DNA of 64,000 nucleotides from Burkholderia sp. Bp9142 (GTDB lineage: Bacteria; Pseudomonadota; Gammaproteobacteria; Burkholderiales; Burkholderiaceae): positions 1 to 64,000 of the forward strand of contig NZ_QTPP01000032.1 of the NCBI RefSeq assembly GCF_003853415.1, read 5' to 3'. The position numbers and the translations under genes are program-made. The notes beneath the pieces were generated by a model. The model had not been told where the DNA came from and did no database searches. It saw nothing but the letters and a program-made list of their open reading frames with translations. Of this stretch, positions 25,541-34,566 are shown piece after piece (the stretch's first letter is position 1; each line of letters begins with the position of its first letter).

Positions 25541-26116
25541 TCATGAACTGCTGACGCGATTGCGTACTCGCCGCGCTTTCCGCTTCACCGCGTGCCTTTT
25601 GCGATCCTCGATCCATGGCAGCAGCGAAATACCGACCGCACACAGCATCAACCCACTGACCAGGGCGAACAGACCGAATCCGATTTCACGTACCCATGCC
25701 CCGCCCATAACCGCTTCGTTGCGCCGGGCAATACCCGGAAACATCGGCGAAACGCGCAGGCCGTCGTTTGCGGCCGCGCTGCAATACGTCTTCGTGAACG
25801 CGGCGAACTGTTCGCGACTGATGTTCGATGCGGCCGAACGCGAATAAACAGGCGACTCCGCAGGCTGCCACGTCGTATCGTAGTGCTGCGCCTGCCCTGC
25901 ACCATAACGAAAGACAGCGCGCGCCTCCCATGTCACGTCGGATTTGCCATATCGCAGAGACAATTCACATTGCTCGACAAAGGCGGGGACATGAGGCCAC
26001 GCGCGAGCGCGAACGAGGATGGCTGAATTGACGGCGCCCGCTGCGCCCGCCAGCACCAAGAACGCACCGGCAAGCAGGAGAATGGCAGATCGCAGGCAGC
26101 GCAGTGCGAATTTCAC
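25541..26116 (-). CDS. Two-transmembrane protein with DUF3592-like extracytoplasmic domain
   Basis: A 191-residue protein with a transmembrane segment near residues 10-33 (AILLLAGAFLVLAGAAGA), an external domain, a second segment near 145-168 (IGFGLFALVSGLMLCAVGI) and a basic cytoplasmic tail. The domain has the DUF3592 style: a Trp near the start (ARAWPHVPAFVE) and WEARAVFRYGAG. Function is unknown. It is opposite in direction to the effector block and next to an effector stub, so it could be a leftover membrane immunity protein or simply the flank of the insertion. Confidence 0.6.
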   Translation of the reverse strand: MKFALRCLRSAILLLAGAFLVLAGAAGAVNSAILVRARAWPHVPAFVEQCELSLRYGKSDVTWEARAVFRYGAGQAQHYDTTWQPAESPVYSRSAASNISREQFAAFTKTYCSAAANDGLRVSPMFPGIARRNEAVMGGAWVREIGFGLFALVSGLMLCAVGISLLPWIEDRKRHAVKRKARRVRNRVSSS

Positions 26117-26254
26117 CGGAATGGCTGGATTCAGGAGTCGGTCAGTGAGGTGACCGGCTTATCGACGATGCGGGAGCTGACGGGGCCCGCGCGATCCGCG
26201 GGATGTATCCCGCCAGTATCGTGCGCCCGGCTCGCCATGCCCCCGAATCCGCGC

Positions 26255-27205
26255 TTACTGCCCCACCCTGAACTCGATCCGTCGATTCCTCGCCCGCCCA
26301 TCCGCCGTATCATTCGGCGCGATCGGCTGATCCGGCCCGACGCCCGTCGTCGTCATCTGCTGCGGCGGGATGCTCTTCGTGATCAGATACCCCTTCACCG
26401 CATCCGCGCGCGCCTGGCTCAGTGCGATGTTCGACGTCCGGTTCCCCGAGTTATCGGTGTGGCCGATGATATCGACCGTGCGGTTCTGCATCCTCGACAA
26501 CGCGGCCGCCATCTGGTCGAGAATCTGCTTGCCTTGCGGCGTGAGCGTCGCGCTGCCCGTCTCGAACTCGATCGTCCGGTTCGCGAGCGTCTGGTCGAGC
26601 ACGCCTTGCTCGGACGCCGACACGCGCAGCCCGTTCTTGATCGTATACGTCGGATTCAGCGTGTTCGCCATGTCGCTCGCGAGCTGCTGCCGCTGCGCCT
26701 CGTTGTGCACCTCGCCCTTCATCTCGATCTGCGTGCCGTTGATCTTCAGCTGGCCCTTGCTGATCTGCTTGAGCTGCGCGCCGAGCAGCTTCTGCACGTT
26801 CGCGCTCCAGTTCGGCGGCGTCGCGACGTCGCCGACCTCGATCTGGTCGACCACGTTTGCCGCGCCGTAGGTGTCGCGCAGCTTCTGCAGCACGGCGGAC
26901 TTGGTCGCCTCGTCGGGCACCTTGCCGCCGACCACCACCTGGCCGGGCGTCGCGTTCGCGGGCGGCGGCGCGATCGTGCCGGCCGTGCCGTGCACCACCG
27001 TGCCGGACGCCGTGGCCGGCGCGGTGCCGGGGCTGGTGTTCGCGGGCAGGGCGGCGGTCGCGACCGTGCCGTTGCCGACCGGCGTGACGGTCGCACCACC
27101 CTTGTTCTGCGCGTAGGCCGCGCCGCTGGCAATGAGGCCGGCGGCGACGAGGCCGGCAACGAAAGGCGACAAGCGTGCGCGCTGGACGTGAATCGTGCGT
27201 TGCAT
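26255..27205 (-). CDS. OmpA-family peptidoglycan-binding protein with BON-like domain (TagL-like)
   Basis: A 316-residue exported protein. Start is ATG 27205, placed 4 bp after tagF; the longer frame runs back into tagF. It has a signal peptide (AGLVAAGLIASGAAYA), a Pro/Ala/Thr-rich linker, a BON-like part (GKVPDEATKSAVLQKLRDTY) and a C-terminal OmpA domain with the peptidoglycan-binding motif (GHTDNSG; NIALSQARADAVKGYL). In this T6SS it probably anchors the TssJLM complex to the cell wall, a job done by an extended TssL or by TagL elsewhere. It lacks the transmembrane anchor of classical TagL. Confidence 0.8.
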   Translation of the reverse strand: MQRTIHVQRARLSPFVAGLVAAGLIASGAAYAQNKGGATVTPVGNGTVATAALPANTSPGTAPATASGTVVHGTAGTIAPPPANATPGQVVVGGKVPDEATKSAVLQKLRDTYGAANVVDQIEVGDVATPPNWSANVQKLLGAQLKQISKGQLKINGTQIEMKGEVHNEAQRQQLASDMANTLNPTYTIKNGLRVSASEQGVLDQTLANRTIEFETGSATLTPQGKQILDQMAAALSRMQNRTVDIIGHTDNSGNRTSNIALSQARADAVKGYLITKSIPPQQMTTTGVGPDQPIAPNDTADGRARNRRIEFRVGQ

Positions 27206-27209
27206 CCCG

Positions 27210-28199
27210 TCAGCCTCCGATGAACGCTTCGCGGAATGCGTCGATGGCGACGCGCAGCGAGAGTTGCGGTTGGTCGAGGTAGCTGACGAGCTTGCTGATC
27301 TGGTGATCGTTTTGCGCATGGGCGTCGATCCACTCGGGATCGTCGATGTCGATGTTGTGGGCGGCGTAGGTCTGCGGGTCGACGACGCTCAGCAGCGTCT
27401 TCGACGACGCGCCGTTGAAGCCGATGATCAGCCGTTCGCGTTCGGCGATCGTGCCGATGAAGATCGCGAGCTCGAAGTCGGCCTGCGCGACGAACGGTGC
27501 GATCAGTTCGAGCCAGAACGCGGCGACGAGGCTGCGATAGAACGGGTCCACCGGTAGCGGCAGCGTCAGGCCGCGCTCGATGTGCGACGAGCCGCTCTGC
27601 ATCACGGGCCGCAACAGCGAGCCGAGGGCGAGCATCGCGCCGCGCAGCCGGACCGGATGGCCGCTTTCCAGCAGCATCTGCTGCAGGCCGAACAGCGACT
27701 GGTGTTCGATGAAGTCGTTGAAGGTGCCGTCATGCGACGTGCCGGGGCCGCCGACGTCGATCGGCACCTGCGTGTCGCCGAGCGCCTGCAGCGCGCCGGG
27801 CGGCTCCTCCTTCGCGAGCAGCGGCGGCATCTGCGCGGCGACGCGCGACCACAGCCGCGCGAACGCGAGCGGGCTGCGCGCGAGGAACGCAAGCGGCCGG
27901 TCGACCTCCAGCGCGGTCGCGCCGAGGAACGGGAAGCGGCGCATCGATACGTCGTGGCTCGCGACCATGTGGCCCGCGATCGCGAGCTTGCTGCGCGAGC
28001 CGAGGAACGCGAAATGCATCGGCTTCGCATCCTCGTAGACGATCTTCCAGCGCGGATCTTCCGCGAGGAGTTCGAGCGCCTGCGCGATCCAGCGATCGAG
28101 CGTCTGCAGCAGCTGCGGATTGTGCGGGCTCTTCACGAAGTCGCCGCGCGACGGAATCTTGCCGAAGTAGGCGATCTGTGCCTGAACGGTTTGCGTCAT
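27210..28199 (-). CDS. tagF: T6SS accessory protein TagF (ImpM/SciT family)
   Basis: A 329-residue protein with the TagF/ImpM N-terminal signature (IAYFGKIPSRGDFVK) and the stretch RRFPFLGATALEVDRPLAF. In Pseudomonas TagF acts as a post-translational repressor of T6SS assembly. Start at ATG 28199 overlaps the tssM stop (ATGA), showing translational coupling. No PppA/PpkA phosphatase-kinase pair or Fha gene is seen in this window, so the regulatory partner may differ here. Confidence 0.9.
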   Translation of the reverse strand: MTQTVQAQIAYFGKIPSRGDFVKSPHNPQLLQTLDRWIAQALELLAEDPRWKIVYEDAKPMHFAFLGSRSKLAIAGHMVASHDVSMRRFPFLGATALEVDRPLAFLARSPLAFARLWSRVAAQMPPLLAKEEPPGALQALGDTQVPIDVGGPGTSHDGTFNDFIEHQSLFGLQQMLLESGHPVRLRGAMLALGSLLRPVMQSGSSHIERGLTLPLPVDPFYRSLVAAFWLELIAPFVAQADFELAIFIGTIAERERLIIGFNGASSKTLLSVVDPQTYAAHNIDIDDPEWIDAHAQNDHQISKLVSYLDQPQLSLRVAIDAFREAFIGG

Positions 28200-31100
28200 T
28201 GCGCCCCCTGTGCATTCGTTGCGGTGGCGGCCGTGACGGCCGGTGCGGCGGCCGGCGCGCCCGTGCCGGCCTGCGTCGCGTTCTGAGCGGCGCCCGCGCT
28301 CGCGTCGGCGACCGACGATGGCAGCTGCAGGCCGCGCAGGCTCTGCTGCTGCGGTTGATCGCCGCCGCCGCTCGTCGGCTGCGACGTGCTGATGATGCGC
28401 ATCGTCACCGACACGTTCACGCTGCCCTGGACCCACGTGAGGTCGAAGGTGCCGTCCGGGCGGCGCTTGCGCTGTGCCGAGTTGATCAGCTTCTCGAGAC
28501 CGTAGCGGCCCGGCTCGTTGACGAGCTGCACCGTGCGGCCGTCGAAGGTCGTCGCGGACAGCGTCGCGCCCGGCGAACCCTGCGGGTTCGGCCACACGAA
28601 GTTGGTCCACTGCGGCGGCGTGTTGCGGTAGCGCAGTTGCTGGCCGTCGATCGCGATCGTGTATTCCGTCGTGCCCGTGCTCGGCTGCGGCAGGATCTGG
28701 AACACGGTCTGCGGTTCGGACGCCGCGGCTGCACCACCTGCGGCGCCGCCTGCGAGCGGGGCGACCCAGCGCGCGAAGCCGTTCGTGAAGTCAGGCGTGA
28801 GGCCGATGCCCATGTCGCCCCACGTGCGGGCCGCGAGCGTGTCGCCGCGGCGCACCGCGAGCGGGCCCAGCGTCGTGCCGACGAACTTCGCGATTGCACC
28901 GTCCGGACCGAACACCTGGGCGATTTCGCCGGCGCCGGCCTCGACCTTCGCATTCGCGGCGAACGGGTACTTCGTCGCGAGCGAGCTCTGGAACGGCTGG
29001 TAGACCTGCGCGTTCCACACCTTGTTGACTTCGGCGCTGGCCGGCTGGATCACCACCGAGAACGCCTGCATCAGCGGGCGCACCAGCAGCGGACGCAGCG
29101 ACTTGCGTTGCGAATCGGTGAGGCCGGTCAGCATCTGCTCGTCGACGAACTTCAGCGAATCGGCGAGTTCCGAGCCGTTGCCGTCGAGCGTCTGCTGCAT
29201 CAGCTGGCGCGCGCCGGGGCCGGGGTCGCCCTGGTTCTTGATCACGTTGAAGCGCGTACGGACCTTCGACAGCGAGTCCATGTAGCCCTTGAGCATCGAC
29301 GTGCCGTCGTGCGTCGCGACGATCCGCGCGAGCCCGATGAACTCCTGGCCGATCGGACCCATCGGCACCTCGGCCGGATTGCCGTTGATGTCGATGTTCG
29401 CGGCCGCCACCTGGCCGGCCTGCGAGCGCGTGAACAGTTGCTTGACCCAGTTCACGACGCCGGTCTGCGCCTTCTTGATCGTCACGTTCGCCAGCGACGG
29501 GTTGTCCCACGACGTCTGGTCGTACGCGGTCTCGAGGATCTTGCGGATCGGCGAATCCTGCGGGTCGCCGAGGCGGTTCATCCCGTCGACGGCCTGGCCG
29601 AAGCTGCTGAAGCCCTGCACAGCGATGCCCTGCATGAACTTCTGCCAGTGCTGCGCGTACTCGGTCTTGTACATCCCGACGAGCGTCTTCTGGATCTGCT
29701 CGGGGCTGCCTTCCAGCGTCAGGTCGTCCTGCGTCGACGTGTTCAGCACCCAGTCCTTTGCCTGCAGTTCCTTGGTTGCCGCGTCGCGGATCGCCGGCTG
29801 CACGTAGTCGAACCATGCTTCACGCGTGAACGTGCCCGGAATCGCGTAGCTGCCGGCGACCAACCCCTGGCTGCCGTCGCCGACGATGCGCGCGATGGTC
29901 ATCGGCGCGAAGCGGGTCGACGCGCGCGCCTTGATTTCCTCATAGACGCGCTGGCGGGCCGGCATGCCGCGCACGACGCGGCGCAGGTTCTCGCGGGTCT
30001 GGTCGACGAGCGCGAGGTTCGCGTCGATCATCGGCCAGTCGTTGTCGTTCACGCGCGACAGATAGAACGAGATCATGCGCTCGGCGCTCTTGATCATCTC
30101 GTCGCGCGGCATGTTGCCGCGATTCGTCTCGAGCCAGCCGCGCCAGAAGCGTGCGAGCTGGTCGGTCAGGTGCGCCTGTTCGACGTGACGCTTGTCGGAC
30201 AGCATCAGGTAGGTCTTCAGCGCGTTGTACGCGTCCTGCACGTTGGTCGGCGACGCGTCGCTGTAGAGGCCGCCCTGCGGTGCGGACGGCTGCTGCGGCG
30301 CGGCGGCCGGCGCGGTGCCGGACGCGGCCAGTGCGGCACCGGCCTGCGGCGCGGCGCCTGCCGCGTTCGTCGAGACCGGAATCGCGCCGCCCTGCACGGC
30401 GCCCGATTCGGGCGGGCGCGTCATCGGCACGAGCTGTTCGGGGTGCGCGTTCACGTCCTTCATGAACGACGCGAGGTTCTGCGAGACCGGCGCCAGCAGG
30501 ATCTGGCGCACGCCGTTGTAGTACTCGGTCAGCAGGTGCTGCTCGAGACGGTCGCCCTGGTACAGGCCGAGCGACACCGACACCGGCTTGTCACGGCGGA
30601 ACTGTTCGAGCTGTTCGATCCGGTCTTCGAGGATGTCCATCGCCTGCAGGCGCGACTGCAGGTCGTTGCGGCCCTGCTGCAGGCGCGTGACGTTGTCGAG
30701 GTCGGCCTGCACGTTCGCGACGAGCTGCTGGTTGCCGATCGTCGACCAGGTCCAGCCGCCGAGCGCGAGCGCGAGCGCCGCGACGAAGCCGAAGAAGGTC
30801 GCGTAGCGCAGCCGGGTCTTGGTCGGGCTCGCGAACTGGCGTACGGTCTGGCGGTCCGCGAAGATCACCTTCGAGAACAGGTCGCGCAGGAAGAAGCCGT
30901 TCTTCGAGAACGCGCTGTGCGGTTTCGGCAGCGCGCTCGCGTCGAGCCCGAAGCGGTGCGCGATGCGCTGCGCGGCGGCGCTGTTGGTTTCGCCTTCCTG
31001 CAGTGCGCTGGTGAAGTAGAAGCCGCGGAAGATCGGCTTGTACTGGAACGGGTTGTTCTCGAACAGCGTCGCGAGGAACGCGCGCAGCGACGGCTTGATC

Positions 31101-32140
31101 GTCGAGAATTCGAGCGGGAAGCTCAGCTGGCCCGGCGACAGCTGGTTGCCGCGCGACAGCGACAGCTGCGCGACGCTGATCTCCTTCAGCCCTTCGTAGA
31201 GTTCCTCGAAGTGCGTGTCGAACTGTGCGACGACGTCGCGCTTGTCGTCGGGCTCGTAGGGCAGGGTGGCGCCCCACACGCGGTCGTACTCGTGCTTGTC
31301 GCTGCTGCTGAAGAATTCGGTGAAGCCGGTGATCAGGTCGGCCTTCGTGAACATCACGTAGACCGGCGCGAACACCTCGAGCTTTTCCGTCAGCTCCTGA
31401 ACGCGCTGGCGGAGGTTCTTCGCGAGGTTGATCGCGAATTCGGGGCGGTTGCCGGTGAGTTCGGCGATGCTCGCGGTGACGATGATGCCGTTGATCGGCG
31501 CCTTCGGACGGTAGCGCTTCAGCAGGCCGAGGAAGCCGAGCCATTCGCTGCGGTCTTCTTCGTGCACCGAGTAGCGGCCGGCCGTGTCGAGCAGGATCCC
31601 TTCGGTCGTGAAGAACCAGTCGCAGTTGCGCGTGCCGCCGATGCCGTGGATCACGGCGCTGTTCTTGTCCGCGAACGGAAACTGCAGGCCGGAGTTCAGC
31701 ACGGCGCTGCTCTTTCCCGCGGCCGGGTTGCCGATCACGATGTACCACGGCAGCTCGTACAGCGCGGAGCCGCCCGACACCTGGCCGATCTTCGACGTCT
31801 TGATCGTCTTCACCGCGTCGGACAGGCGCGTGCGCAGCACGTCGAGATCGGCGGTCTTCGTGTCCGGCGCAAGCGCGGCCGCGGCCGGCGCGGCGATCTT
31901 GCCGGTTTCCGCCTGCTCTTCCAGCATCTGGCCGAGCTGCTGGTTCGCGCGCTTCACGCGCCAGCGGCGCCACAACGCGACGCCGAGCCACAGCACGAGG
32001 ATCGCCGCGAAGGCGACCGCCGCCCACAGGAGCGGCAGCTGCAGCATGTCGGCGACGATGAAGAGAATCGCCGCTAGCGCGACGATCCCGACAATCGAGA
32101 GCGTACGCGGATGAGTCAGCACGTTGAGGATGCGTTGCAT
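28196..32140 (-). CDS. tssM: T6SS inner-membrane protein TssM (IcmF)
   Basis: A 1,314-residue IcmF-family protein that spans the periplasm and links TssL to TssJ. There are two transmembrane segments near residues 14-31 and 36-57, a cytoplasmic NTPase-like domain with an intact Walker A (GNPAAGKS near residue 137), a third membrane segment (FFGFVAALALALGGWTW) and a long periplasmic part. An Ala/Gln/Pro-rich low-complexity stretch interrupts the periplasmic part around residues 600-640. First gene of the leftward tssM-tagF-OmpA unit. Confidence 0.97.
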   Translation of the reverse strand: MQRILNVLTHPRTLSIVGIVALAAILFIVADMLQLPLLWAAVAFAAILVLWLGVALWRRWRVKRANQQLGQMLEEQAETGKIAAPAAAALAPDTKTADLDVLRTRLSDAVKTIKTSKIGQVSGGSALYELPWYIVIGNPAAGKSSAVLNSGLQFPFADKNSAVIHGIGGTRNCDWFFTTEGILLDTAGRYSVHEEDRSEWLGFLGLLKRYRPKAPINGIIVTASIAELTGNRPEFAINLAKNLRQRVQELTEKLEVFAPVYVMFTKADLITGFTEFFSSSDKHEYDRVWGATLPYEPDDKRDVVAQFDTHFEELYEGLKEISVAQLSLSRGNQLSPGQLSFPLEFSTIKPSLRAFLATLFENNPFQYKPIFRGFYFTSALQEGETNSAAAQRIAHRFGLDASALPKPHSAFSKNGFFLRDLFSKVIFADRQTVRQFASPTKTRLRYATFFGFVAALALALGGWTWSTIGNQQLVANVQADLDNVTRLQQGRNDLQSRLQAMDILEDRIEQLEQFRRDKPVSVSLGLYQGDRLEQHLLTEYYNGVRQILLAPVSQNLASFMKDVNAHPEQLVPMTRPPESGAVQGGAIPVSTNAAGAAPQAGAALAASGTAPAAAPQQPSAPQGGLYSDASPTNVQDAYNALKTYLMLSDKRHVEQAHLTDQLARFWRGWLETNRGNMPRDEMIKSAERMISFYLSRVNDNDWPMIDANLALVDQTRENLRRVVRGMPARQRVYEEIKARASTRFAPMTIARIVGDGSQGLVAGSYAIPGTFTREAWFDYVQPAIRDAATKELQAKDWVLNTSTQDDLTLEGSPEQIQKTLVGMYKTEYAQHWQKFMQGIAVQGFSSFGQAVDGMNRLGDPQDSPIRKILETAYDQTSWDNPSLANVTIKKAQTGVVNWVKQLFTRSQAGQVAAANIDINGNPAEVPMGPIGQEFIGLARIVATHDGTSMLKGYMDSLSKVRTRFNVIKNQGDPGPGARQLMQQTLDGNGSELADSLKFVDEQMLTGLTDSQRKSLRPLLVRPLMQAFSVVIQPASAEVNKVWNAQVYQPFQSSLATKYPFAANAKVEAGAGEIAQVFGPDGAIAKFVGTTLGPLAVRRGDTLAARTWGDMGIGLTPDFTNGFARWVAPLAGGAAGGAAAASEPQTVFQILPQPSTGTTEYTIAIDGQQLRYRNTPPQWTNFVWPNPQGSPGATLSATTFDGRTVQLVNEPGRYGLEKLINSAQRKRRPDGTFDLTWVQGSVNVSVTMRIISTSQPTSGGGDQPQQQSLRGLQLPSSVADASAGAAQNATQAGTGAPAAAPAVTAATATNAQGAQ

Positions 32141-32441
32141 AGGACGTTCAGGTTCCGGTGCGATTCAGTGAGGCGACGCAGGCGCGCCGAGCGGCAAGGG
32201 TGGCGCTGCGATGTGTCGCCATGCTGTCAAACAGGATGAAGGGGGCTGGCATCAATGCGCCCGCGGCATCGGAGAAGGCGCGCGCAATAATGAAAGGACG
32301 CTGTGAGAATTAAAACGGAAGCGGCGGCCTGAAAAAATCGCGCAACGGAATGCCCGATCGATTGCGCCGCCCAAATCGTTTCCTGCCGGGTGATTAAAAA
32401 GCCCCATGCCGCCCTCATTATTTCTTGTCCGGCAGCCCTGA
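32141..32441. other. Gene-free region between tssM and tagX
   Basis: About 300 bp with no supportable gene; the short frames are shadows. It should hold the tssM promoter on the minus strand and the tagX 3' end. No strong -35/-10 pair or terminator was recognised. Confidence 0.5.
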
Positions 32442-33287
32442 CTAGCTGCCGCGTCCCAGTTTAAAACCGGGTTTATGGTATTCCACGTGCCCGAGGTCCA
32501 TCATTTTCCATCGGCCTCCCCAGGTCAGGCCGACCTGCTCGGCGACCTGTCCGTACAACTGGTAGCCGCGCATCGCCCAGGGATCTTTCTCGGAAATGAC
32601 CAGCTTGCCGTCGCGCAGGAACGCGTTGTCGGCCGCCAACCCGAACTGGTGATAACTCTGGAAGGCCGCCGCATTGGTCACGTTGGTGCCCATCTGCGCG
32701 AGCCGGTTCTGTCGTTCCGGGCTCCGATAACCTTCCAGCAGCGCCATCTCGTAACCATATTGTTCGTGCATGATCTTGTAGACCAGCAGCAAACGCGTAC
32801 GGAAATCGGGATCCAGCAGGTTCCAGTCGCGGCTCGCATCCTTCAGCGCCGGCCGCACCTGTTCGACTTCCTTCGTGGCAAAGACTTCCGGCGGCAACGG
32901 CGGCGGCGGCACGAGTTGTTCGCCCTGCAGCAGCGCGGCGATCTTCTCGTCGGGCACGCGCGCCGTGTCGTCGTACTGAAACAATTGCCGACCGCGTAAC
33001 GCAATGGCCACCAATGGCGGCGTCGCAAGAATACCTGCCGACACCATAATCATCAAGCGTCGCCGGATCAGTAAATTTTGCACATCGCTTAATGCGCCGC
33101 GCGTAGCGGTTGCCGATTTAACAATTTGACTTCGCGTGCGTGCGGCGCGATCGTTCGCACGGCGCGTCAGGCGGCCGTGAAACTGGGCGATGGATTCGAA
33201 AACGGTCGCCCGGATACCCGGTAAAAGCAACAGTGCCGCAACCGCGACGGCAAGGGCGAAATAGGCGACGAGTGCGACGGCAATCAA
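32442..33287 (-). CDS. tagX: T6SS-associated peptidoglycan hydrolase TagX (VanY/D,D-D,L-peptidase fold)
   Basis: A 281-residue membrane protein with two transmembrane segments (residues 5-25 and 78-97) and a periplasmic VanY-type zinc peptidase domain. The metal-binding motif SYHQFGLAAD (Ser-x-His-x6-Asp) and the second His motif (GHVEYH) are both present. In Acinetobacter TagX is an L,D-endopeptidase that opens the cell wall for the T6SS. It points the same way as tssM, 301 bp upstream, and is divergent from the gene at 33,409. Confidence 0.88.
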   Translation of the reverse strand: MIAVALVAYFALAVAVAALLLLPGIRATVFESIAQFHGRLTRRANDRAARTRSQIVKSATATRGALSDVQNLLIRRRLMIMVSAGILATPPLVAIALRGRQLFQYDDTARVPDEKIAALLQGEQLVPPPPLPPEVFATKEVEQVRPALKDASRDWNLLDPDFRTRLLLVYKIMHEQYGYEMALLEGYRSPERQNRLAQMGTNVTNAAAFQSYHQFGLAADNAFLRDGKLVISEKDPWAMRGYQLYGQVAEQVGLTWGGRWKMMDLGHVEYHKPGFKLGRGS

Positions 33288-33408
33288 TGAAATCCCCGGA
33301 AATTGGAATTGATTGTGTTTTGCAATGCTTGCTCTTAGAATCAGGCTGCTTTGAGAGGCCGGGCTATATTATCGCGGTGAATTAAACCAGGATTCAATGA
33401 GACGCTGA

Positions 33409-34359
33409 ATGAGTGCGCCGGAAAATTCAAATTCGAAAACCCCGCCCAGCCTGCTGTCCGATACCAAACCGGCAGGCGAGGGTGGACCTCAGCAGTCGCG
33501 CATTCTCGCGAATCTGGAAGGACGTGTCACGCCGCCAGCCGAAGCGCCGCGCCGTTCGCTGAAGGGCCCGATCGCGGCCGTCGTCGCGCTCGTGGTCGCC
33601 GTCGGCGGCTGGGGCGCCTGGCGCTGGCAGCAGCAATCGGGCGAGCAGGCCGTCGTGGCCGCCGTGCCCACGCAGGCACCCGCGCAGGCCGAGGCAGCCA
33701 GCGGCGCCGCCGTGCAGGTCGCGCAGAATGCAGCATCGGCGGCGCCCGCCGCGCAACCGGCGACGATCGTCAATGACGATGCAGCGTCCCAGACCGTTGC
33801 GTCCGCATCGTCCGCGTCGGACGCGGACAGCAGCCGCTTGTCGCGTGCGCTCGCGAGCGGTGCCGACGATGCGTCGGGCGCAGCCACGGCAGGCGCCGTC
33901 GCCACGACGGCCGCCGCGGCGGCGGCGGCGAAAACCGCGAAGGCCGATGCCGCGAAGGGCGACAAGGTCGCCGCACGCAGCAAGGCCGAAGCGAAGGCGG
34001 AGGCCCGCAAGCATCACAAGGAACAGCAGGCGGAGCTCGCGCAGGCGAAGAAGCGTCGCGAAGCGACGACCCGCACCGCGAGCGCGAAGGCGTCCGGGAA
34101 GGACGACCCGGATGCGGACCTGCTCGCCGCGCTCGTCGCGCGCACGAAACCGGCCGACAAGAAGGCCGCCGCGCAGAAGGGGCAGGTCGTGCCGACCAAG
34201 ACGGCCGCCACGACGGGCGGTTCGCTCGCCTCGCGCGTGAAGGATTGCTCGGAACGCGGCTTCTTCGAGGATCAGCTGTGCCGCTGGCGCGTCTGCGACG
34301 GCCACTGGGGCAAGGATCCGGCATGCCCGACCGCCGCGCAGTCGGAGACGCGGCAGTAA
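33409..34359 (+). CDS. Ala/Lys-rich single-pass membrane protein, T6SS-linked, unknown function
   Basis: A 316-residue protein. A short cytoplasmic N-terminus is followed by one transmembrane helix near residues 52-68 (GPIAAVVALVVAVGGWGAW), a long low-complexity periplasmic stretch rich in Ala, Lys and Asp, and a compact C-terminal cysteine cluster (DCSERGFFEDQLCRWRVCDG, then a final Cys near residue 306). Four cysteines could form two disulfides. It lies beside tagX and shares a divergent control region with it. Burkholderia T6SS loci often have such a gene here, but no function is known to me. Confidence 0.75.
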   Translation: MSAPENSNSKTPPSLLSDTKPAGEGGPQQSRILANLEGRVTPPAEAPRRSLKGPIAAVVALVVAVGGWGAWRWQQQSGEQAVVAAVPTQAPAQAEAASGAAVQVAQNAASAAPAAQPATIVNDDAASQTVASASSASDADSSRLSRALASGADDASGAATAGAVATTAAAAAAAKTAKADAAKGDKVAARSKAEAKAEARKHHKEQQAELAQAKKRREATTRTASAKASGKDDPDADLLAALVARTKPADKKAAAQKGQVVPTKTAATTGGSLASRVKDCSERGFFEDQLCRWRVCDGHWGKDPACPTAAQSETRQ

Positions 34360-34393
34360 GCTGCGGCTTCGAGCCGACCCGCTGATCGCACCT

Positions 34394-34423
34394 GCGCCGC
34401 CCAACGGGCGGCGCGTTGCTTTT
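34394..34423 (+). terminator. Intrinsic terminator after the T6SS-linked membrane protein
   Basis: GCGCCGCCC and GGGCGGCGC form a perfect 9-bp stem with a 3-base loop, followed by GTTGCTTTT. It closes the T6SS locus on the right. Confidence 0.7.
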
Positions 34424-34447
34424 CGGGCGCATGACGCGCGGACGGTC

Positions 34448-34478
34448 ATATGTGACAGTGTCACGAAAGCGTCACATG
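34448..34478. promoter_or_regulatory. Clustered GTGAC/GTCAC inverted repeats upstream of the CorA/ZntB-like gene
   Basis: ATGTGAC at 34450 and GTCACAT at 34471 form an inverted pair. Inside it GTGAC-AGT-GTCAC is a second palindrome. This is a possible regulator-binding site about 90 bp before the transporter start. Confidence 0.35.
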
Positions 34479-34566
34479 CGTCGGGCATACGTTTCCCTTC
34501 ATTTCCCGGCGTGACGCCGCGAGGCGCGATGCGCGGCGCGGCGCGCGCCGCACGACCTTCGACACG

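Noticed and set aside
28178-32077. Very long open frame (1,299 codons) on the plus strand opposite tssM
   Set aside because: It is a mirror of tssM caused by high GC third positions. The product is extremely Arg/Ala/Val/His-rich with no family resemblance, while the minus strand encodes a full TssM.
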